A stretch of DNA of 64,000 bases, taken from an uncultured Fibrobacter sp. GTDB taxonomy: Bacteria > Fibrobacterota > Fibrobacteria > Fibrobacterales > Fibrobacteraceae. Under the pieces are notes generated by a model that saw only the letters and a program-made list of their open reading frames with translations, did no database searches and was not told the DNA's origin. The number at the start of each line of letters is the position of its first letter. Within the stretch, counting starts at the first letter, position 1. The DNA lies in assembly GCF_947305105.1 (NCBI RefSeq), contig NZ_CAMZCS010000014.1, forward strand, positions 1-64,000. The letters run 5' to 3'. The position numbers and the translations under genes were made by a program. Of this stretch, positions 34,425 to 44,122 are shown piece by piece.

Positions 34425-34931
34425 ATGTGCAAAGCAAAGTTTTCTTATACAGTTGTTATCGCAATAACAGCTTTTTGCGGTGCTATGATGTTTACGGGGT
34501 GCGGTGACGACAGCAGTAGTTCCGCTCCGGCCGATGAACCGGGGAACACGAGCAGCAGTTCGGTCATTTCTGTCGATTCGCAAGCCTCGTCTTCTAGCGT
34601 TCTAGGTGCCGAGTCTGTCGGGGAGTCTTCGAGCAGTGTCGAATCGTCTAGCGTTCAAGCCGCTGAATCCACCGAGGTGTCTTCGAGTAGTGCAGGATCC
34701 TCCAGCGAGCAGACTGCAGAATCTGCCGAACAGTGCTACAGAAGTGGTATGGCGACGATTACGCTTAGGAACATCGAAAATGTCAATTACAGTTGCCCGA
34801 ACGGAAATACAATGTACGATCAAGACACTTGGATATATTATACATGCGAAGGCAGCCGTGTTGTCAAAATTCAAATGCCGCCTTGCAGCGGTGGCGATGT
34901 CTCCGGTGGCAACATGATTATTAATTTGTAA
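34425..34931 (+). CDS. Small Ser-rich lipoprotein
   Basis: 168 residues from the ATG at 34425 (MCKAKFSYTV...). Lipobox MMFTGC, then GDDSSSS and a Ser/Glu-rich linker to about residue 100, with repeats of ESSSSVESSSVQAAEST type. The C-terminal 65 residues contain four cysteines (CYRSG, YSCPNG, YYTCEG, PPCSGG). The leader is nearly identical to that of the FISUMP gene directly downstream, so the pair arose by duplication of at least the 5' part. GGAG is unusually far (about 13 nt) from the ATG; a TTG at 34401 is an alternative start. Function unknown. Confidence 0.75.
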   Translation: MCKAKFSYTVVIAITAFCGAMMFTGCGDDSSSSAPADEPGNTSSSSVISVDSQASSSSVLGAESVGESSSSVESSSVQAAESTEVSSSSAGSSSEQTAESAEQCYRSGMATITLRNIENVNYSCPNGNTMYDQDTWIYYTCEGSRVVKIQMPPCSGGDVSGGNMIINL

Positions 34932-35055
34932 CAATTCTTGCTCGTTTTTTTGCAGATTGTTTTGACGAATTGTCTGCAATGTGATATTTTTTTATCATAG
35001 ACAAACTCGGTGACATTGCGTTTTTCTATTTGCATTGAATAAAGAGGTCATTTTT

Positions 35056-36663
35056 ATGTGCAAAATAAAGATTTCTTATAGCGCCTTTATCGCAATAGTT
35101 GCTTTTTGCGGTGCCACAATCTTTACGGGATGCGGTGACGACAACAGTGCATCTGCAAATGACGATAGTTTGTCCTCGTCGGTGGAAAATTCGTCATGTT
35201 CCTCTCAAGGGAAATCTAGTTCTTCCAAGGATTCGGAAAAAGTTGATGCTGGTGATTCCTCCAATGAAAACAAAAAGGCTAAGTCGTCCAGTTCCGTTAA
35301 AGGCGATAATAAGTCCAGTTCTTCAAAAGAGAAAACCCTTGAAGAAAAACTTGGAAAATGCGAAGACAAGGGCCAGTTTGTAGTCCGTCACGTACAGGAT
35401 GATGATGGAAACTGGTATTCCTGTTATCGTAGCGAGTGGTTGGAAGGAATGCTCGAAGTAGAAGACCCGGAATGGGGCGAAGAACCTGATGACCAATCCA
35501 GCAGTTCAGCTGCGCATGAAGGCGATGTCCTTGTCGATAGCCGTGACGGAGAATCCTATAGGACGGTTTATATTGGCTATCAACACTGGATGGCTGAAAA
35601 TTTAAGATATCGTGCGGATGAATCTGATACGGCTAAGGCCGGAAAATACGGCCGCTATTATTCTTGGACAACGGCGATGGATACTGCAGAATCTCCTTGT
35701 GCTTTTGAATTGTGCAAGTTTAGCCGAGTCCAGAGACAAGGTATCTGTCCGGACGGTTGGCATCTTCCTTCTGCTGATGAATGGGAAATTTTTATCGATG
35801 AATTAAGAAAACTCGATTCGGACCCATTCAAAGTTGTTATCGATGAAAAAGACTGGGGCGAATCCGGTAATAATTTGACGGGATTTACCGCTTTGCCTAC
35901 AGGGTATTATTCTGGAGGGACCCGCTATAGATCCTTTCAAGCGCATTTTTGGAGCTCAAGCGTTCCTCGCGCTGGTTCAGTTTATCCGGAATATGCCAGT
36001 CATCTAAAAATTACTGAGGACAACATTGGTATAAATTCGATAGAAAAATATGTTGAAATGCCTGTTCGTTGTATAGAAAATTCAGAGGAGTCGGAATTGC
36101 TGGATTACCTGATCCAGAAGGAATATAGCGGTGCATATGGAGAATTGCTGGACCCGCGCGACGGAAAGAAGTACAAAACGGTTGTTCTGGAAAATAGGGA
36201 GTGGATGGCGGAGAACCTCGATTACGAAACTCCTGCGAGTGTCTGTGGTGGTGCTGCAGATAGCTGTGCTAAATATGGACGACTTTATCCTGACTCTGAA
36301 TACCGTAGTGTTTGCCCTGATGGTTGGCGTGTTCCCAATGATTCTGATTTCTTGGCTTTACGGCTTTTTAGTGGATTCGGCTATGTGATGGGACATTATA
36401 TGAAATCGACTTCGGGCTGGGTGGTGAGCGATTCCGTCAAAGAAGTGTATGATGGTAATGGGGCCAATGTATGGGGATTGAATATTCTTCCGCAAGGTGT
36501 TTATTCGGATTCGTTGTCGTATCAAAATGTTTATGAATATTCTGGATTCCGTATAGATTACGGAGAGAAAAACTATGTTTTCTATGTTGAAGCAAAGAAA
36601 AAAAATGGCAGGATCCGTGAACGTGATGGTTATTACTTTCCAGTCCGTTGTGTAAAGGAATGA
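35056..36663 (+). CDS. FISUMP lipoprotein with two domains
   Basis: 535 residues. The ATG at 35056 follows AAAGAGGT by 8 nt. Leader MCKIKISYSAFIAIVAF with lipobox IFTGC, Ser/Lys-rich linker to about residue 105, then one two-cysteine module (C-E-D-K-G...WYSC...W), then FISUMP domains at about 160-345 and 365-535, each with (S/P)RDG, WMAENL, CPDGWH-P / CPDGWRVP and VRC. Codon use is more A/T-rich than in the FISUMP genes at 51-62 kb and there is no collagen-like segment. It ends 9 nt before dut. Surface protein of unknown function. Confidence 0.87.
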   Translation: MCKIKISYSAFIAIVAFCGATIFTGCGDDNSASANDDSLSSSVENSSCSSQGKSSSSKDSEKVDAGDSSNENKKAKSSSSVKGDNKSSSSKEKTLEEKLGKCEDKGQFVVRHVQDDDGNWYSCYRSEWLEGMLEVEDPEWGEEPDDQSSSSAAHEGDVLVDSRDGESYRTVYIGYQHWMAENLRYRADESDTAKAGKYGRYYSWTTAMDTAESPCAFELCKFSRVQRQGICPDGWHLPSADEWEIFIDELRKLDSDPFKVVIDEKDWGESGNNLTGFTALPTGYYSGGTRYRSFQAHFWSSSVPRAGSVYPEYASHLKITEDNIGINSIEKYVEMPVRCIENSEESELLDYLIQKEYSGAYGELLDPRDGKKYKTVVLENREWMAENLDYETPASVCGGAADSCAKYGRLYPDSEYRSVCPDGWRVPNDSDFLALRLFSGFGYVMGHYMKSTSGWVVSDSVKEVYDGNGANVWGLNILPQGVYSDSLSYQNVYEYSGFRIDYGEKNYVFYVEAKKKNGRIRERDGYYFPVRCVKE

Positions 36664-36672
36664 TTTTATCAT

Positions 36673-37104
36673 ATGTCGAAGACAATCAAAATTCAATACC
36701 TCGACGATTCCATCCCGAAACTCACTTACGTTGGCGGCAAGTCCGACTGGATTGACCTCGCGGCGGCGGAGACCGTGGTGCTCAAGGCGGGCGAGTTCAA
36801 GCTCATCCACCTGGGTGTCGCGATGAAGTTGCCCGAGGGCTACGAGGCGCATATCGCCCCGCGCAGTTCCACGTTCAAGAATTTCGGCATTCTGCAGGCG
36901 AACTCGGTGGGCGTTGTCGATTCCAGCTACTGCGGCGCGAACGACTGGTGGAAAATGCCGGTGTACGCCACCCGTGACGTGACCATCGAGAAGGGAAGCC
37001 GCATCGCGCAGTTCCGCATCATGGAAATCCAGCCGACGCTCACCTTCGAAGAAGGCTCGCTCGACGGCGCCGACCGCGGCGGCTTCGGCAGCACGGGTAT
37101 CTAA
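36673..37104 (+). CDS. dut: dUTP diphosphatase
   Basis: Cleaves dUTP to dUMP and PPi, keeping uracil out of DNA and feeding dTMP synthesis. 143 residues, typical trimeric dUTPase. Conserved motifs: APRSSTFKNFGI (motif 2), GVVDSSYCGANDWW (motif 3 with catalytic Asp and Tyr), KGSRIAQF (motif 4) and RGGFGSTG (motif 5). Codon use is G/C-rich, in contrast to the A/T-rich FISUMP gene 9 nt upstream, so the adjacency looks recent. GGA precedes the ATG by about 14 nt, so it may rely on its own weak initiation. Confidence 0.95.
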   Translation: MSKTIKIQYLDDSIPKLTYVGGKSDWIDLAAAETVVLKAGEFKLIHLGVAMKLPEGYEAHIAPRSSTFKNFGILQANSVGVVDSSYCGANDWWKMPVYATRDVTIEKGSRIAQFRIMEIQPTLTFEEGSLDGADRGGFGSTGI

Positions 37105-37161
37105 TTTTCACCCTATAGACAATCTGTTCCTTTTACAAATTTGTCCATAAGTTCAACGTCG

Positions 37162-37190
37162 TTGACGCGTTTGTATTGTTTTTGTAACTT
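37162..37190 (+). promoter_or_regulatory. Candidate promoter of the CotH-like gene
   Basis: TTGACG at 37162-37167, a 17-nt spacer, TAACTT at 37185-37190, 58 nt before the ATG. The -35 is good and the -10 poor. Confidence 0.35.
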
Positions 37191-37248
37191 TATTGTATCT
37201 TTTCATTTGGACGTTTTTTTGCGTCTAAAACAATAAAAGGAATAGAAT

Positions 37249-40200
37249 ATGGGAAAAAGTCAACAATTGTGGTTTGCCCGCTGGGGCTTGGCCTTAATTA
37301 CGGTGTTATTTATGGCGGCAACGCCGTTTGCTCAGGATTCCGCTTCTGTCGTTCCTGAACTCGCCATCACCGAGCAGCCCGCCGCTATTTCCATTGCAGA
37401 AAAGGACAAGCCGGTTACGATCACTTTCGCAGCCCAGAAGGGTGAAGAAACTGTCTCGTACCAGTGGTTCAAGTCTGCCGACGGCTCTACGGAAAACGCA
37501 GAAGCCATCGAAGGGGCCAACGAAGGCTCGTTCAGCACGGACGTGTTTACCGAACAGGAAATCCGTTACTATTTCTGCGTCGCGACGGTTGGCGAAGAAA
37601 CCGTGACCTCGGATGTCGCGGCCGTGGCCTACACGGGACTCCCGGTGCTGTACGTGAATACGCCAAAGGGTGTTGAAATCACGTCAAAAGAGGACTGGAC
37701 CAAGAAAACGTTCTTGACCTTGAGAGACGCCGGAAAAGCTGATTGGAATTTTGAAGATGTGCAGACAAGCATCCGTGGTCGTGGCAACTCGACTTGGGAA
37801 CAGGATAAAAAGCCTTATGCTCTTAAATTGAATGACAAACGGGAAATCATGGGCATGTCCAAGCACAAACGCTGGGTTTTGATTGCCAATTATCTGGACA
37901 ACAGTTTCCTGAAGAACCACATGGCCTTCTTCTTGAGCAAAAATCTCAAAATGGATTACACGGTCAAAGGAAAGTATGTGAACCTTGTGTTCAACGGTGT
38001 TTACCGAGGCCTTTACTGGCTGGGTGAAGCAATCAAGGTCGACAAGGCTCGCGTGAACATCTACGATGGCGAAGACGGAATGACCGACAATCAGGACAAG
38101 GACCTTTTGATCGAGATGGACAACCATTACGATGAAATCGTCAAGTTTACGAGCTCGATTCGAGAAATGCCCTACATGGTCAAGAACGACGATTATTTCT
38201 ACGACGAAGATAATGATAACAACATGACCAGCGGAGGCTATGCCCGTATCAAGCGTTTCCAGGACAAGATCAAGGCTCTGGAAAAACTGCTTTATCCGGA
38301 CTACGTGGACGGAATGAACACCAATGATTGCGCTGCTCCCGATGAAGCATACACGAAAGTCATCGATGTTAAATCCTGGGCCAAGTTCTGGCTCATCAAC
38401 GAAATCATGGACAATACGGAATTGAATGAACCCAAGAGTGCGTATTTCTCCTATGTGCACAAGGATGAGGGTGATGTATTCAAAGCAGGCCCCGCATGGG
38501 ATTTCGATGCCGGTGCGTCGACAGACAACGCTCCCGTCAAACTGGATACCAGCATCTATTACAACGCATTGTTCAAGTCCCCGCTGTTTATCTCGGCATT
38601 GGAAGAAGTTTGGGAAGAATACAAATCCATGATTGACGCAAGCAAGATCAATGCCGAAATTGACCTCATGCGCGATACCTTGAAGGTCGCAGCAAAGGTC
38701 GATAGCCTGAGGTGGGGTGTCCATTTGGACCTCTCCGGAATCGAGCGTCCCGATTATGACGCCTATGTGGATTTCCTCAAGTCTTCCTTGGACAACAAGT
38801 TTGCCGTCGTCAGTGACTATATATCGGCTCTGCCCCAGAAAGAGACCATATCTCCGAAATTGGCTCTTGCTACCGATACGTTCGAATATAACGGTGCCGA
38901 GAACAAGCCCGCCGTCTTGATTACAGATGAAGGGAACGAACTTGTCGAAGGGGAAGACTATGTCATAACTTACGCAGACAATATTGATGCCGGAACCGCA
39001 AGGGCAATTTTCAATGGTATTGGGAATTATGCGGGCTGGCAGGAACTTCCGTTCACGATTACTCCGAAGCCGGCCACTGTGTACGTTATAGATACACTAA
39101 AGATGTATGGCGAAAGCGACCCTGAATTACCTTATCGTGTTGAAGGCCTTGTCGAACGCGATGGAGTCATGGAAACCGTGGTAAATCTGGAATTGTTCCG
39201 TGCTCCGGGCGATACCGTGGGCATATACGGCATTAGCACCGCATGGAGCATGATTCCCAACAGCAACTACGACTTGAAAGCAATACCCGGCTGGTTTAGA
39301 ATCGTTCCGGATAGTACGGAAATTCTCGTTACTGTCACCGGACATAAGGATTCCTTGGTGTATGACGGCACAGAACAATCCGTAAGCGGTTTCGACATGG
39401 TCTCCAACCGGGAAGCCTATTCCGTTGATTTTGTCAAGTACACAGGCGATTCCACCGTCACCGGAACCAATGCCGGGACCTACGCGATGGGTCTTGCCGA
39501 CAGCAACTTTGCAAACACCTCCAAGAACTACTCGAACGTATCGTTTGTTATCGACGACGGAAAACTCGAAGTCCTCCCGAAGCCGGTCTCCTTGACCATT
39601 GCTAACGCCTCCAAGACCTACGGAGAAGAAGACCCTGAATTCACCTATACGACCGAAGGCCTCCTCACGTTCAATGAAGTCGAGGACTCCCTGAAGAACG
39701 TGACGCTCACGCGCGAAGAAGGAACGGATGCGGGCGAATACGCCATCACGGCTAATGTCGATGCCGATTCCAATGCCAACTATGCTGTGAAGGTCAATAA
39801 CGGCGTGTTTACGATCAATCCGGACACGACGAAGGTTGTCGTCACTATCAAGGGCCATGTGGATACTTTGACATTCAACGGCAAGAATCAGTCTGTACAC
39901 GGCTTTGATTTTGCCTCCAGCAATGAGGCCTATACATTGGATTTTGTCAACTTCACTGGTGATTCGGTTGCAACTGGAAAGGATGCAAAACAGTTTACGA
40001 TGGAACTTGCCGATACAAATTTCAAGAATGTATCTGTCAATTATTCCAACGTGGAGTTCAATGTTAAAAATGGAAATCTCGTGATTCTCCCGAAGCCGGT
40101 TACCCTGACTGTTGCGAACGTATCCAAAACATACGGAGATAAGGACCCGGAACTCACGTATACCGTAGAAGGGCTTGTTAAGATTGATACGGTTCAAGAT

Positions 40201-40851
40201 GAGTTGAAAGACGTGACGCTGAAGCGCAAGTCGGGTGAGGATGTTGGTGAATATTCCATTACCGCTTCTGTAAAGGGCAAGTCCAATCCGAACTATATCG
40301 TTTCTACGACCAAGGGCGTGTTCAAGATTAACCCGGATACGACGAAGATTGTCGTCACCATCAAGGGCCATGTGGATACGGTGGAATACGATGGCAAGAA
40401 GCATACTGTACACGGCTTTGACTTCTCTTCGGACTGCAGCTCCTATTCGATTGATCTTGTCTCCTTTGGGGGCGATTCCGTTGTGTCTGGGACCAAGGTC
40501 AAAACCTATTCGATGGGGCTGACTTCCGATCAATTCAAGAATTCTTCGGCAAATTATTCTAATGTGGTGTTCAAGGTCAAAGACGGAAATCTCGTCATCG
40601 TGAAACCGAAAGAACAGGATGGCCTGATCGCTTCTCCATCTAGAGCGACGCTTTTGAGGTTGACGACAATGGACCGCCGCATTCAGGTGAACAGCACCAT
40701 GATGGGCAAGCCTTATGCCGTCTTTGACATGCAGGGTGTTGTCGTGCAGTCCGGCCGTGTGGATGCGGCAAGCTTCGAAATTCCTGTTTCGAAGTCGGGT
40801 GTCTACATGGTCCGTGTGGGTTCCTTGGCCCAGCGCGTGAACGTCAAGTAA
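37249..40851 (+). CDS. Giant secreted CotH-kinase-like protein with repeat domains and sorting tail
   Basis: 1200 residues. Signal peptide ending TPFAQ. Residues about 35-125: Ig-like domain (YQWFKSADGS). About 130-540: CotH-like domain, with RGRGNSTWEQDKKPYALKL as RGRGNSTW and KPYALKL, HKRWVLIANYLD, GLYWLGEAIKVDKARV, and PAWDFDAG, the acidic motif of CotH protein kinases. About 545-690: an Ig-like or bacterial immunoglobulin-like domain. Then about 2.9 tandem copies of a 170-residue MBG-type unit (GHxDSLxYxGxxxSVxGFD ... SKTYGxxDPE). The final 75 residues (YAVFDMQGVVVQSGRVD ... GVYMVRVG) look like a type IX secretion sorting domain. AAAAGGAA ribosome site. Secretion and surface anchoring are inferred. 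Confidence 0.85.
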   Translation: MGKSQQLWFARWGLALITVLFMAATPFAQDSASVVPELAITEQPAAISIAEKDKPVTITFAAQKGEETVSYQWFKSADGSTENAEAIEGANEGSFSTDVFTEQEIRYYFCVATVGEETVTSDVAAVAYTGLPVLYVNTPKGVEITSKEDWTKKTFLTLRDAGKADWNFEDVQTSIRGRGNSTWEQDKKPYALKLNDKREIMGMSKHKRWVLIANYLDNSFLKNHMAFFLSKNLKMDYTVKGKYVNLVFNGVYRGLYWLGEAIKVDKARVNIYDGEDGMTDNQDKDLLIEMDNHYDEIVKFTSSIREMPYMVKNDDYFYDEDNDNNMTSGGYARIKRFQDKIKALEKLLYPDYVDGMNTNDCAAPDEAYTKVIDVKSWAKFWLINEIMDNTELNEPKSAYFSYVHKDEGDVFKAGPAWDFDAGASTDNAPVKLDTSIYYNALFKSPLFISALEEVWEEYKSMIDASKINAEIDLMRDTLKVAAKVDSLRWGVHLDLSGIERPDYDAYVDFLKSSLDNKFAVVSDYISALPQKETISPKLALATDTFEYNGAENKPAVLITDEGNELVEGEDYVITYADNIDAGTARAIFNGIGNYAGWQELPFTITPKPATVYVIDTLKMYGESDPELPYRVEGLVERDGVMETVVNLELFRAPGDTVGIYGISTAWSMIPNSNYDLKAIPGWFRIVPDSTEILVTVTGHKDSLVYDGTEQSVSGFDMVSNREAYSVDFVKYTGDSTVTGTNAGTYAMGLADSNFANTSKNYSNVSFVIDDGKLEVLPKPVSLTIANASKTYGEEDPEFTYTTEGLLTFNEVEDSLKNVTLTREEGTDAGEYAITANVDADSNANYAVKVNNGVFTINPDTTKVVVTIKGHVDTLTFNGKNQSVHGFDFASSNEAYTLDFVNFTGDSVATGKDAKQFTMELADTNFKNVSVNYSNVEFNVKNGNLVILPKPVTLTVANVSKTYGDKDPELTYTVEGLVKIDTVQDELKDVTLKRKSGEDVGEYSITASVKGKSNPNYIVSTTKGVFKINPDTTKIVVTIKGHVDTVEYDGKKHTVHGFDFSSDCSSYSIDLVSFGGDSVVSGTKVKTYSMGLTSDQFKNSSANYSNVVFKVKDGNLVIVKPKEQDGLIASPSRATLLRLTTMDRRIQVNSTMMGKPYAVFDMQGVVVQSGRVDAASFEIPVSKSGVYMVRVGSLAQRVNVK

Positions 40852-40879
40852 TTCTCTTTCAAAACATCTTTAACCAAAG

Positions 40880-40916
40880 ACGGGGCCTGCGTAAAAAGCG
40901 CAGGTCCTGTTTTATG
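40880..40916 (+). terminator. Rho-independent terminator
   Basis: GGGCCTGCG-TAAAAA-CGCAGGTCC followed by TGTTTT. About 9 paired positions, 30 nt after the CotH-like stop. Confidence 0.75.
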
Positions 40917-40939
40917 TAGCGGAACATGTAGAGCCAAAC

Positions 40940-41884
40940 ATGGATGTCGTGAAAAAAACTATTTTGTGGAAGATGATGAACCTTATTAAAAAAATGTTGT
41001 TTGCCGCCAGCATCGCCCTGTCGTTGTCTGGCTGTCTCATAGAATCCCTGGATGACGAATCCGATTATTGCGATACGCATGAATGCCTGCCTTCTACCGA
41101 AATCCGCCATCGTCCGACCTCGTTTGCGATTGAATTGCGGGCTGACGATTCTTCCCAGGTCGCGAAGCTTTACACGGTTGACTGCAAATACCTTCCTGGT
41201 GAAGATTCCTCAAAGTTCAGCACCTTCTGTGTCGATAGCGTCAAGTATGGCGATAGCGACGAACTGCACTATCTGCCGCAAAAAAGCAAGCACGAGGAAG
41301 ACACCGGAGACCTGGAAGTTGCCGTAAACGGCACCCTGCGGCCACAATTCGCAGATATCCCGATGGATGATGATGGACACTTGCGATTTACCCTTGTCGA
41401 CCACAATAACGAGGAAAAACCGTTTGATCTAGACCTGTCGGATTATATCGGTATCTACGAGCTCCATGGGGATACTTTTGATTTTGTATTTCCGCCTTAT
41501 ACCAAATTTACAGCATACAGTTACGACAGCACTTTTGACATAAGCCAATTGCCCAAATCCTTTACTACAACTAAGGAAGACGACTGTTTCTATTACACGG
41601 TTTCCCTTGACGATATGGGTCATGAGGATAGATTTACGTTGAGCAGGTCCTGCTACAAGATGGAGCTTTCCGATGCAAACGGGTCTCTTTCGCTTTCCAA
41701 TTTATATTCCCTTCCCCGAATGAAGGAATCCGTAAGAGATTCGCTACCTCAGGCGGATAGGGAAGAAATGCGGCACTTGCGGACAATCCGTCATCCATGG
41801 CATACAGAAACCCGCCTCGATAAACAGGGCCCCGATGGCGAAGACGATTTTACCATATTTGTGATTTACGGCGGATATCGGTAG
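40940..41884 (+). CDS. Hypothetical lipoprotein
   Basis: Up to 314 residues. The start is uncertain: 40940, or the ATGs at 40973/40976, which give a standard lipoprotein leader (MNLIKKMLFAASIALSLSGC). I keep the longest frame but think 40976 more likely. The mature protein lacks the poly-Ser linker; it has several cysteines in the first third (YCDTHECLPS, YTVDCKYL) and predicted beta-strands (FDFVFPPYTKFTAYSYDS). No family recognised. It follows the CotH-like gene after a terminator and could be a partner of it, by position only. Confidence 0.7.
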   Translation: MDVVKKTILWKMMNLIKKMLFAASIALSLSGCLIESLDDESDYCDTHECLPSTEIRHRPTSFAIELRADDSSQVAKLYTVDCKYLPGEDSSKFSTFCVDSVKYGDSDELHYLPQKSKHEEDTGDLEVAVNGTLRPQFADIPMDDDGHLRFTLVDHNNEEKPFDLDLSDYIGIYELHGDTFDFVFPPYTKFTAYSYDSTFDISQLPKSFTTTKEDDCFYYTVSLDDMGHEDRFTLSRSCYKMELSDANGSLSLSNLYSLPRMKESVRDSLPQADREEMRHLRTIRHPWHTETRLDKQGPDGEDDFTIFVIYGGYR

Positions 41885-42185
41885 TTGCCGTAATCCCAAT
41901 TTTACGTAGTTTTTGGCCGCTTTGGCTATCTTGACCTTTGCTGTGTTTTTTGTAGCTATACGGGTCGGCTCGACAGAATTGAATAAACGTGTGCAAATGT
42001 GCAGTGTTTGGCGCGGGCTTTGTACTCTTTCTTTGCCATCGGTGATTTGCGTTTGAGCCCCTTTTGCTGATGATACTTATGGAATGGCTGTATGCGTATG
42101 CCATGGGGGTGTATTTTTTATCACTTTCGTGTGTGCAAGTTGTTGATTTTTACTAGATTATGAAACTGAGTACCAAGGATTAGAG
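41885..42185. other. Gap with no recognised feature before the Mgl operon
   Basis: 301 nt between a lipoprotein and mglA. No credible gene, repeat unit or clear hexamer pair. AT-rich near 42110-42180, which presumably holds the promoter of the Mgl operon. GGATTAGAG directly precedes the mglA start. Confidence 0.5.
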
Positions 42186-43184
42186 ATGTCTTCTATAAAT
42201 TTTGCAACACGTGAAATTAGCTGTAAGGTGGTTTATTACGGACCTGGTTTGAGCGGCAAGACGACAAACTTGCAAGTCATTCACCAGAAAATGCCACAGG
42301 ACAAGCGCACCGACATGGTTTCGCTTGCGACAGAAGGCGACCGTACCCTGTTTTTCGACTTCCTTCCTTTGAATCTTGGCGACATTAAGGGCTTTAAAAC
42401 TCGTTTTCAGCTGTATACGGTTCCCGGTCAGGTTTATTACAACAGTACGCGAAAGCTTGTTCTTCGCGGTGTCGATGGTATCGTTTTTGTGGCTGACTCC
42501 CAGCGTTCCCGCCAGGCGGAAAACATCGAGAGTTTACAGAACCTGAGGCAGAATCTTCAGGATTACGGGATGGACTTGGACGATCTTCCGTTCGTGCTCC
42601 AGTACAACAAGCGCGACATGGAAAACGTTTTTACACTGGACGAGATGAATGCGGAATTGAATCCGAACAAGGTCCCGTTCTTCCCGGCTACAGCCCACAA
42701 CGGCAAAGGGGTCGTGACAACGCTCAAGACCATTGCCATGCTTGTGATCGAGAAGTTTAACGTGAAGCAGGGATTCCTCCGCAAGGCCGCCGAAAGCGTG
42801 AACAACACGGGCGTCCACAGCGTTTCCCTGACCAAGGATGGCGTATCTGTCGCTAATGAACAGCATCAACAGCAGCCGCAGCAACAACAACCGCCGCGTG
42901 CGCCTGCGGCGCCTCCTGCTGCGGCCCCGCATCAGGAACGCCAGGCATCTCCGTTCCGGATGCCGTCGTTCGCTGCAAAGCCGCCAAGTGGCAATGTTTC
43001 GTCTAGCGGTGCCAGTTCGGGGTCGGGCCTGTTCCAGAAGGGGGCCACATCGTCCCCGTTCGGACGTCCACGCGCAGTCGCTCCGTCCCGCATGCCTACA
43101 TTCGGTCGTGAACTTTCCAAGCCCAACCAGGATGTGTCGGACGACGATATCGAATTGCGCCCGTACATTCCCAAGAAGAAGTAG
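42186..43184 (+). CDS. MglA-type Ras-like GTPase with disordered tail
   Basis: 332 residues. Residues 1-200 are a small Ras-like GTPase of the bacterial MglA class: P-loop GPGLSGKT (19-26), switch region [31 protein letters not shown], the segment that replaces DxxG of classical Ras, and NKRD as base-recognition motif. MglA proteins set cell polarity and drive gliding or pilus switching in Myxococcus. Residues about 205-332 are an added Gln/Pro/Ala/Ser-rich tail ([17 protein letters not shown]) absent from usual MglA (about 195 residues). It heads a five-gene run with a roadblock protein and envelope proteins. Polarity or envelope role is inferred. Confidence 0.9.
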   Translation: MSSINFATREISCKVVYYGPGLSGKTTNLQVIHQKMPQDKRTDMVSLATEGDRTLFFDFLPLNLGDIKGFKTRFQLYTVPGQVYYNSTRKLVLRGVDGIVFVADSQRSRQAENIESLQNLRQNLQDYGMDLDDLPFVLQYNKRDMENVFTLDEMNAELNPNKVPFFPATAHNGKGVVTTLKTIAMLVIEKFNVKQGFLRKAAESVNNTGVHSVSLTKDGVSVANEQHQQQPQQQQPPRAPAAPPAAAPHQERQASPFRMPSFAAKPPSGNVSSSGASSGSGLFQKGATSSPFGRPRAVAPSRMPTFGRELSKPNQDVSDDDIELRPYIPKKK

Positions 43185-43220
43185 GCGGCAACAAGTTTAT
43201 TTGAGGCAAATAGGTTTATC

Positions 43221-43640
43221 ATGAGTGATTTTACGATTTATTCGGAAGATGCCGGCAAGGTTCGCCGTCTTATGCTTGCTTACCAGGCAAGCGTCAAGGC
43301 TGAATACATTGTTCTTTGCCATCGTGACGGTTCCATTATTGCCGAAGTGGGTTCTATCGGGACCGATGCGACTCCGCTTGCCGTTCTCAGCACGGCTTCG
43401 TTTGACTCTGCTCGCCAGATTGGCATGATGCTCGGTGGCGAAAATTTCCAGTCTGTTTCGTATGGCGGCGAAAACCGCTCCATCTATATTGCTCCGGTGG
43501 ACCAGGCTTTGCTCTTGGTGCAAATTTTCCCGGGTTCCCGCCTTCCGAACCGTATTGAAGATTTTAACCGCATGCTTGTCGAAAAACTTGTCGACGCGGT
43601 TCCCGCGTTTACCCAGAATACCAGCAGGCTGGTTCGATAG
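43221..43640 (+). CDS. Roadblock/LC7 protein, MglB-like
   Basis: 139 residues. A single roadblock/LC7 domain: AEYIVLCHRDGSIIAEVG, AVLSTASFDSARQIGMMLGGE, SIYIAPVDQALLLVQIFP. In other bacteria the neighbouring roadblock protein MglB is the GTPase-activating partner of MglA; the gene lies 36 nt after the MglA gene, so the same pairing is likely. It is followed 8 nt later by the DUF2914-like gene. The GAP role is by analogy; roadblock proteins alone are not diagnostic. Confidence 0.88.
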   Translation: MSDFTIYSEDAGKVRRLMLAYQASVKAEYIVLCHRDGSIIAEVGSIGTDATPLAVLSTASFDSARQIGMMLGGENFQSVSYGGENRSIYIAPVDQALLLVQIFPGSRLPNRIEDFNRMLVEKLVDAVPAFTQNTSRLVR

Positions 43641-43648
43641 GAGTGTCT

Positions 43649-44110
43649 GTGGCAGGGCTTCCGCCACTACGTTATCTTAGAAAGACGACAATCATTGTCA
43701 TTGTCGTTTTTTTGGCTTTCTTGGTACACCGTGTGGTGAATTCCCTGATGGAAAACGAGGTTGTTCAGGATGTCGATGAAGCTGAACTTTCACTTGTTCA
43801 GAGCGTCATCTGTCGCCATATCGTGAGCGGCTCCCCGTTTGGCCAAGACAGCGTTTTCGAAGAAAATATCCGACTCTATTTCTATACTGCAATCCCCAAT
43901 ATCAAGGATTACAAGGACGACACGTTGCTCACGGTCTGGTATCGCGGACTCGATACCGTGCAGACCGTCCCTTGCAGTTTGACGGGTGACGTGTGCTTTT
44001 CCATGATAGCGCCGTCGCTGCTCCAGCCTGGCGAGTGGAGCGTCGATTTGGTCGACAAGCAGAGGCTGCTTTCCAGCCGCCAATTCCGTATTGAACCTGC
44101 CGAAAGGTAA
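43649..44110 (+). CDS. Membrane-anchored DUF2914-like protein
   Basis: 153 residues from the GTG at 43649, preceded by ATAGGAG at the right distance; the frame also has a GTG at 43643. An N-terminal transmembrane helix (TTIIVIVVFLAFLVHRVV) is followed by about 110 periplasmic residues: LVQSVICRHIV, LYFYTAIPN, TVWYRGLDTVQTV, GEWSVDLVDKQRLLSSRQFRI. This order matches DUF2914, a beta-sandwich domain often near the membrane. Position between the MglAB pair and two outer-membrane proteins suggests a link between cytoplasmic GTPase and envelope; not proven. Confidence 0.75.
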   Translation: MAGLPPLRYLRKTTIIVIVVFLAFLVHRVVNSLMENEVVQDVDEAELSLVQSVICRHIVSGSPFGQDSVFEENIRLYFYTAIPNIKDYKDDTLLTVWYRGLDTVQTVPCSLTGDVCFSMIAPSLLQPGEWSVDLVDKQRLLSSRQFRIEPAER

Positions 44111-44122
44111 TAGGTAGCCCTC

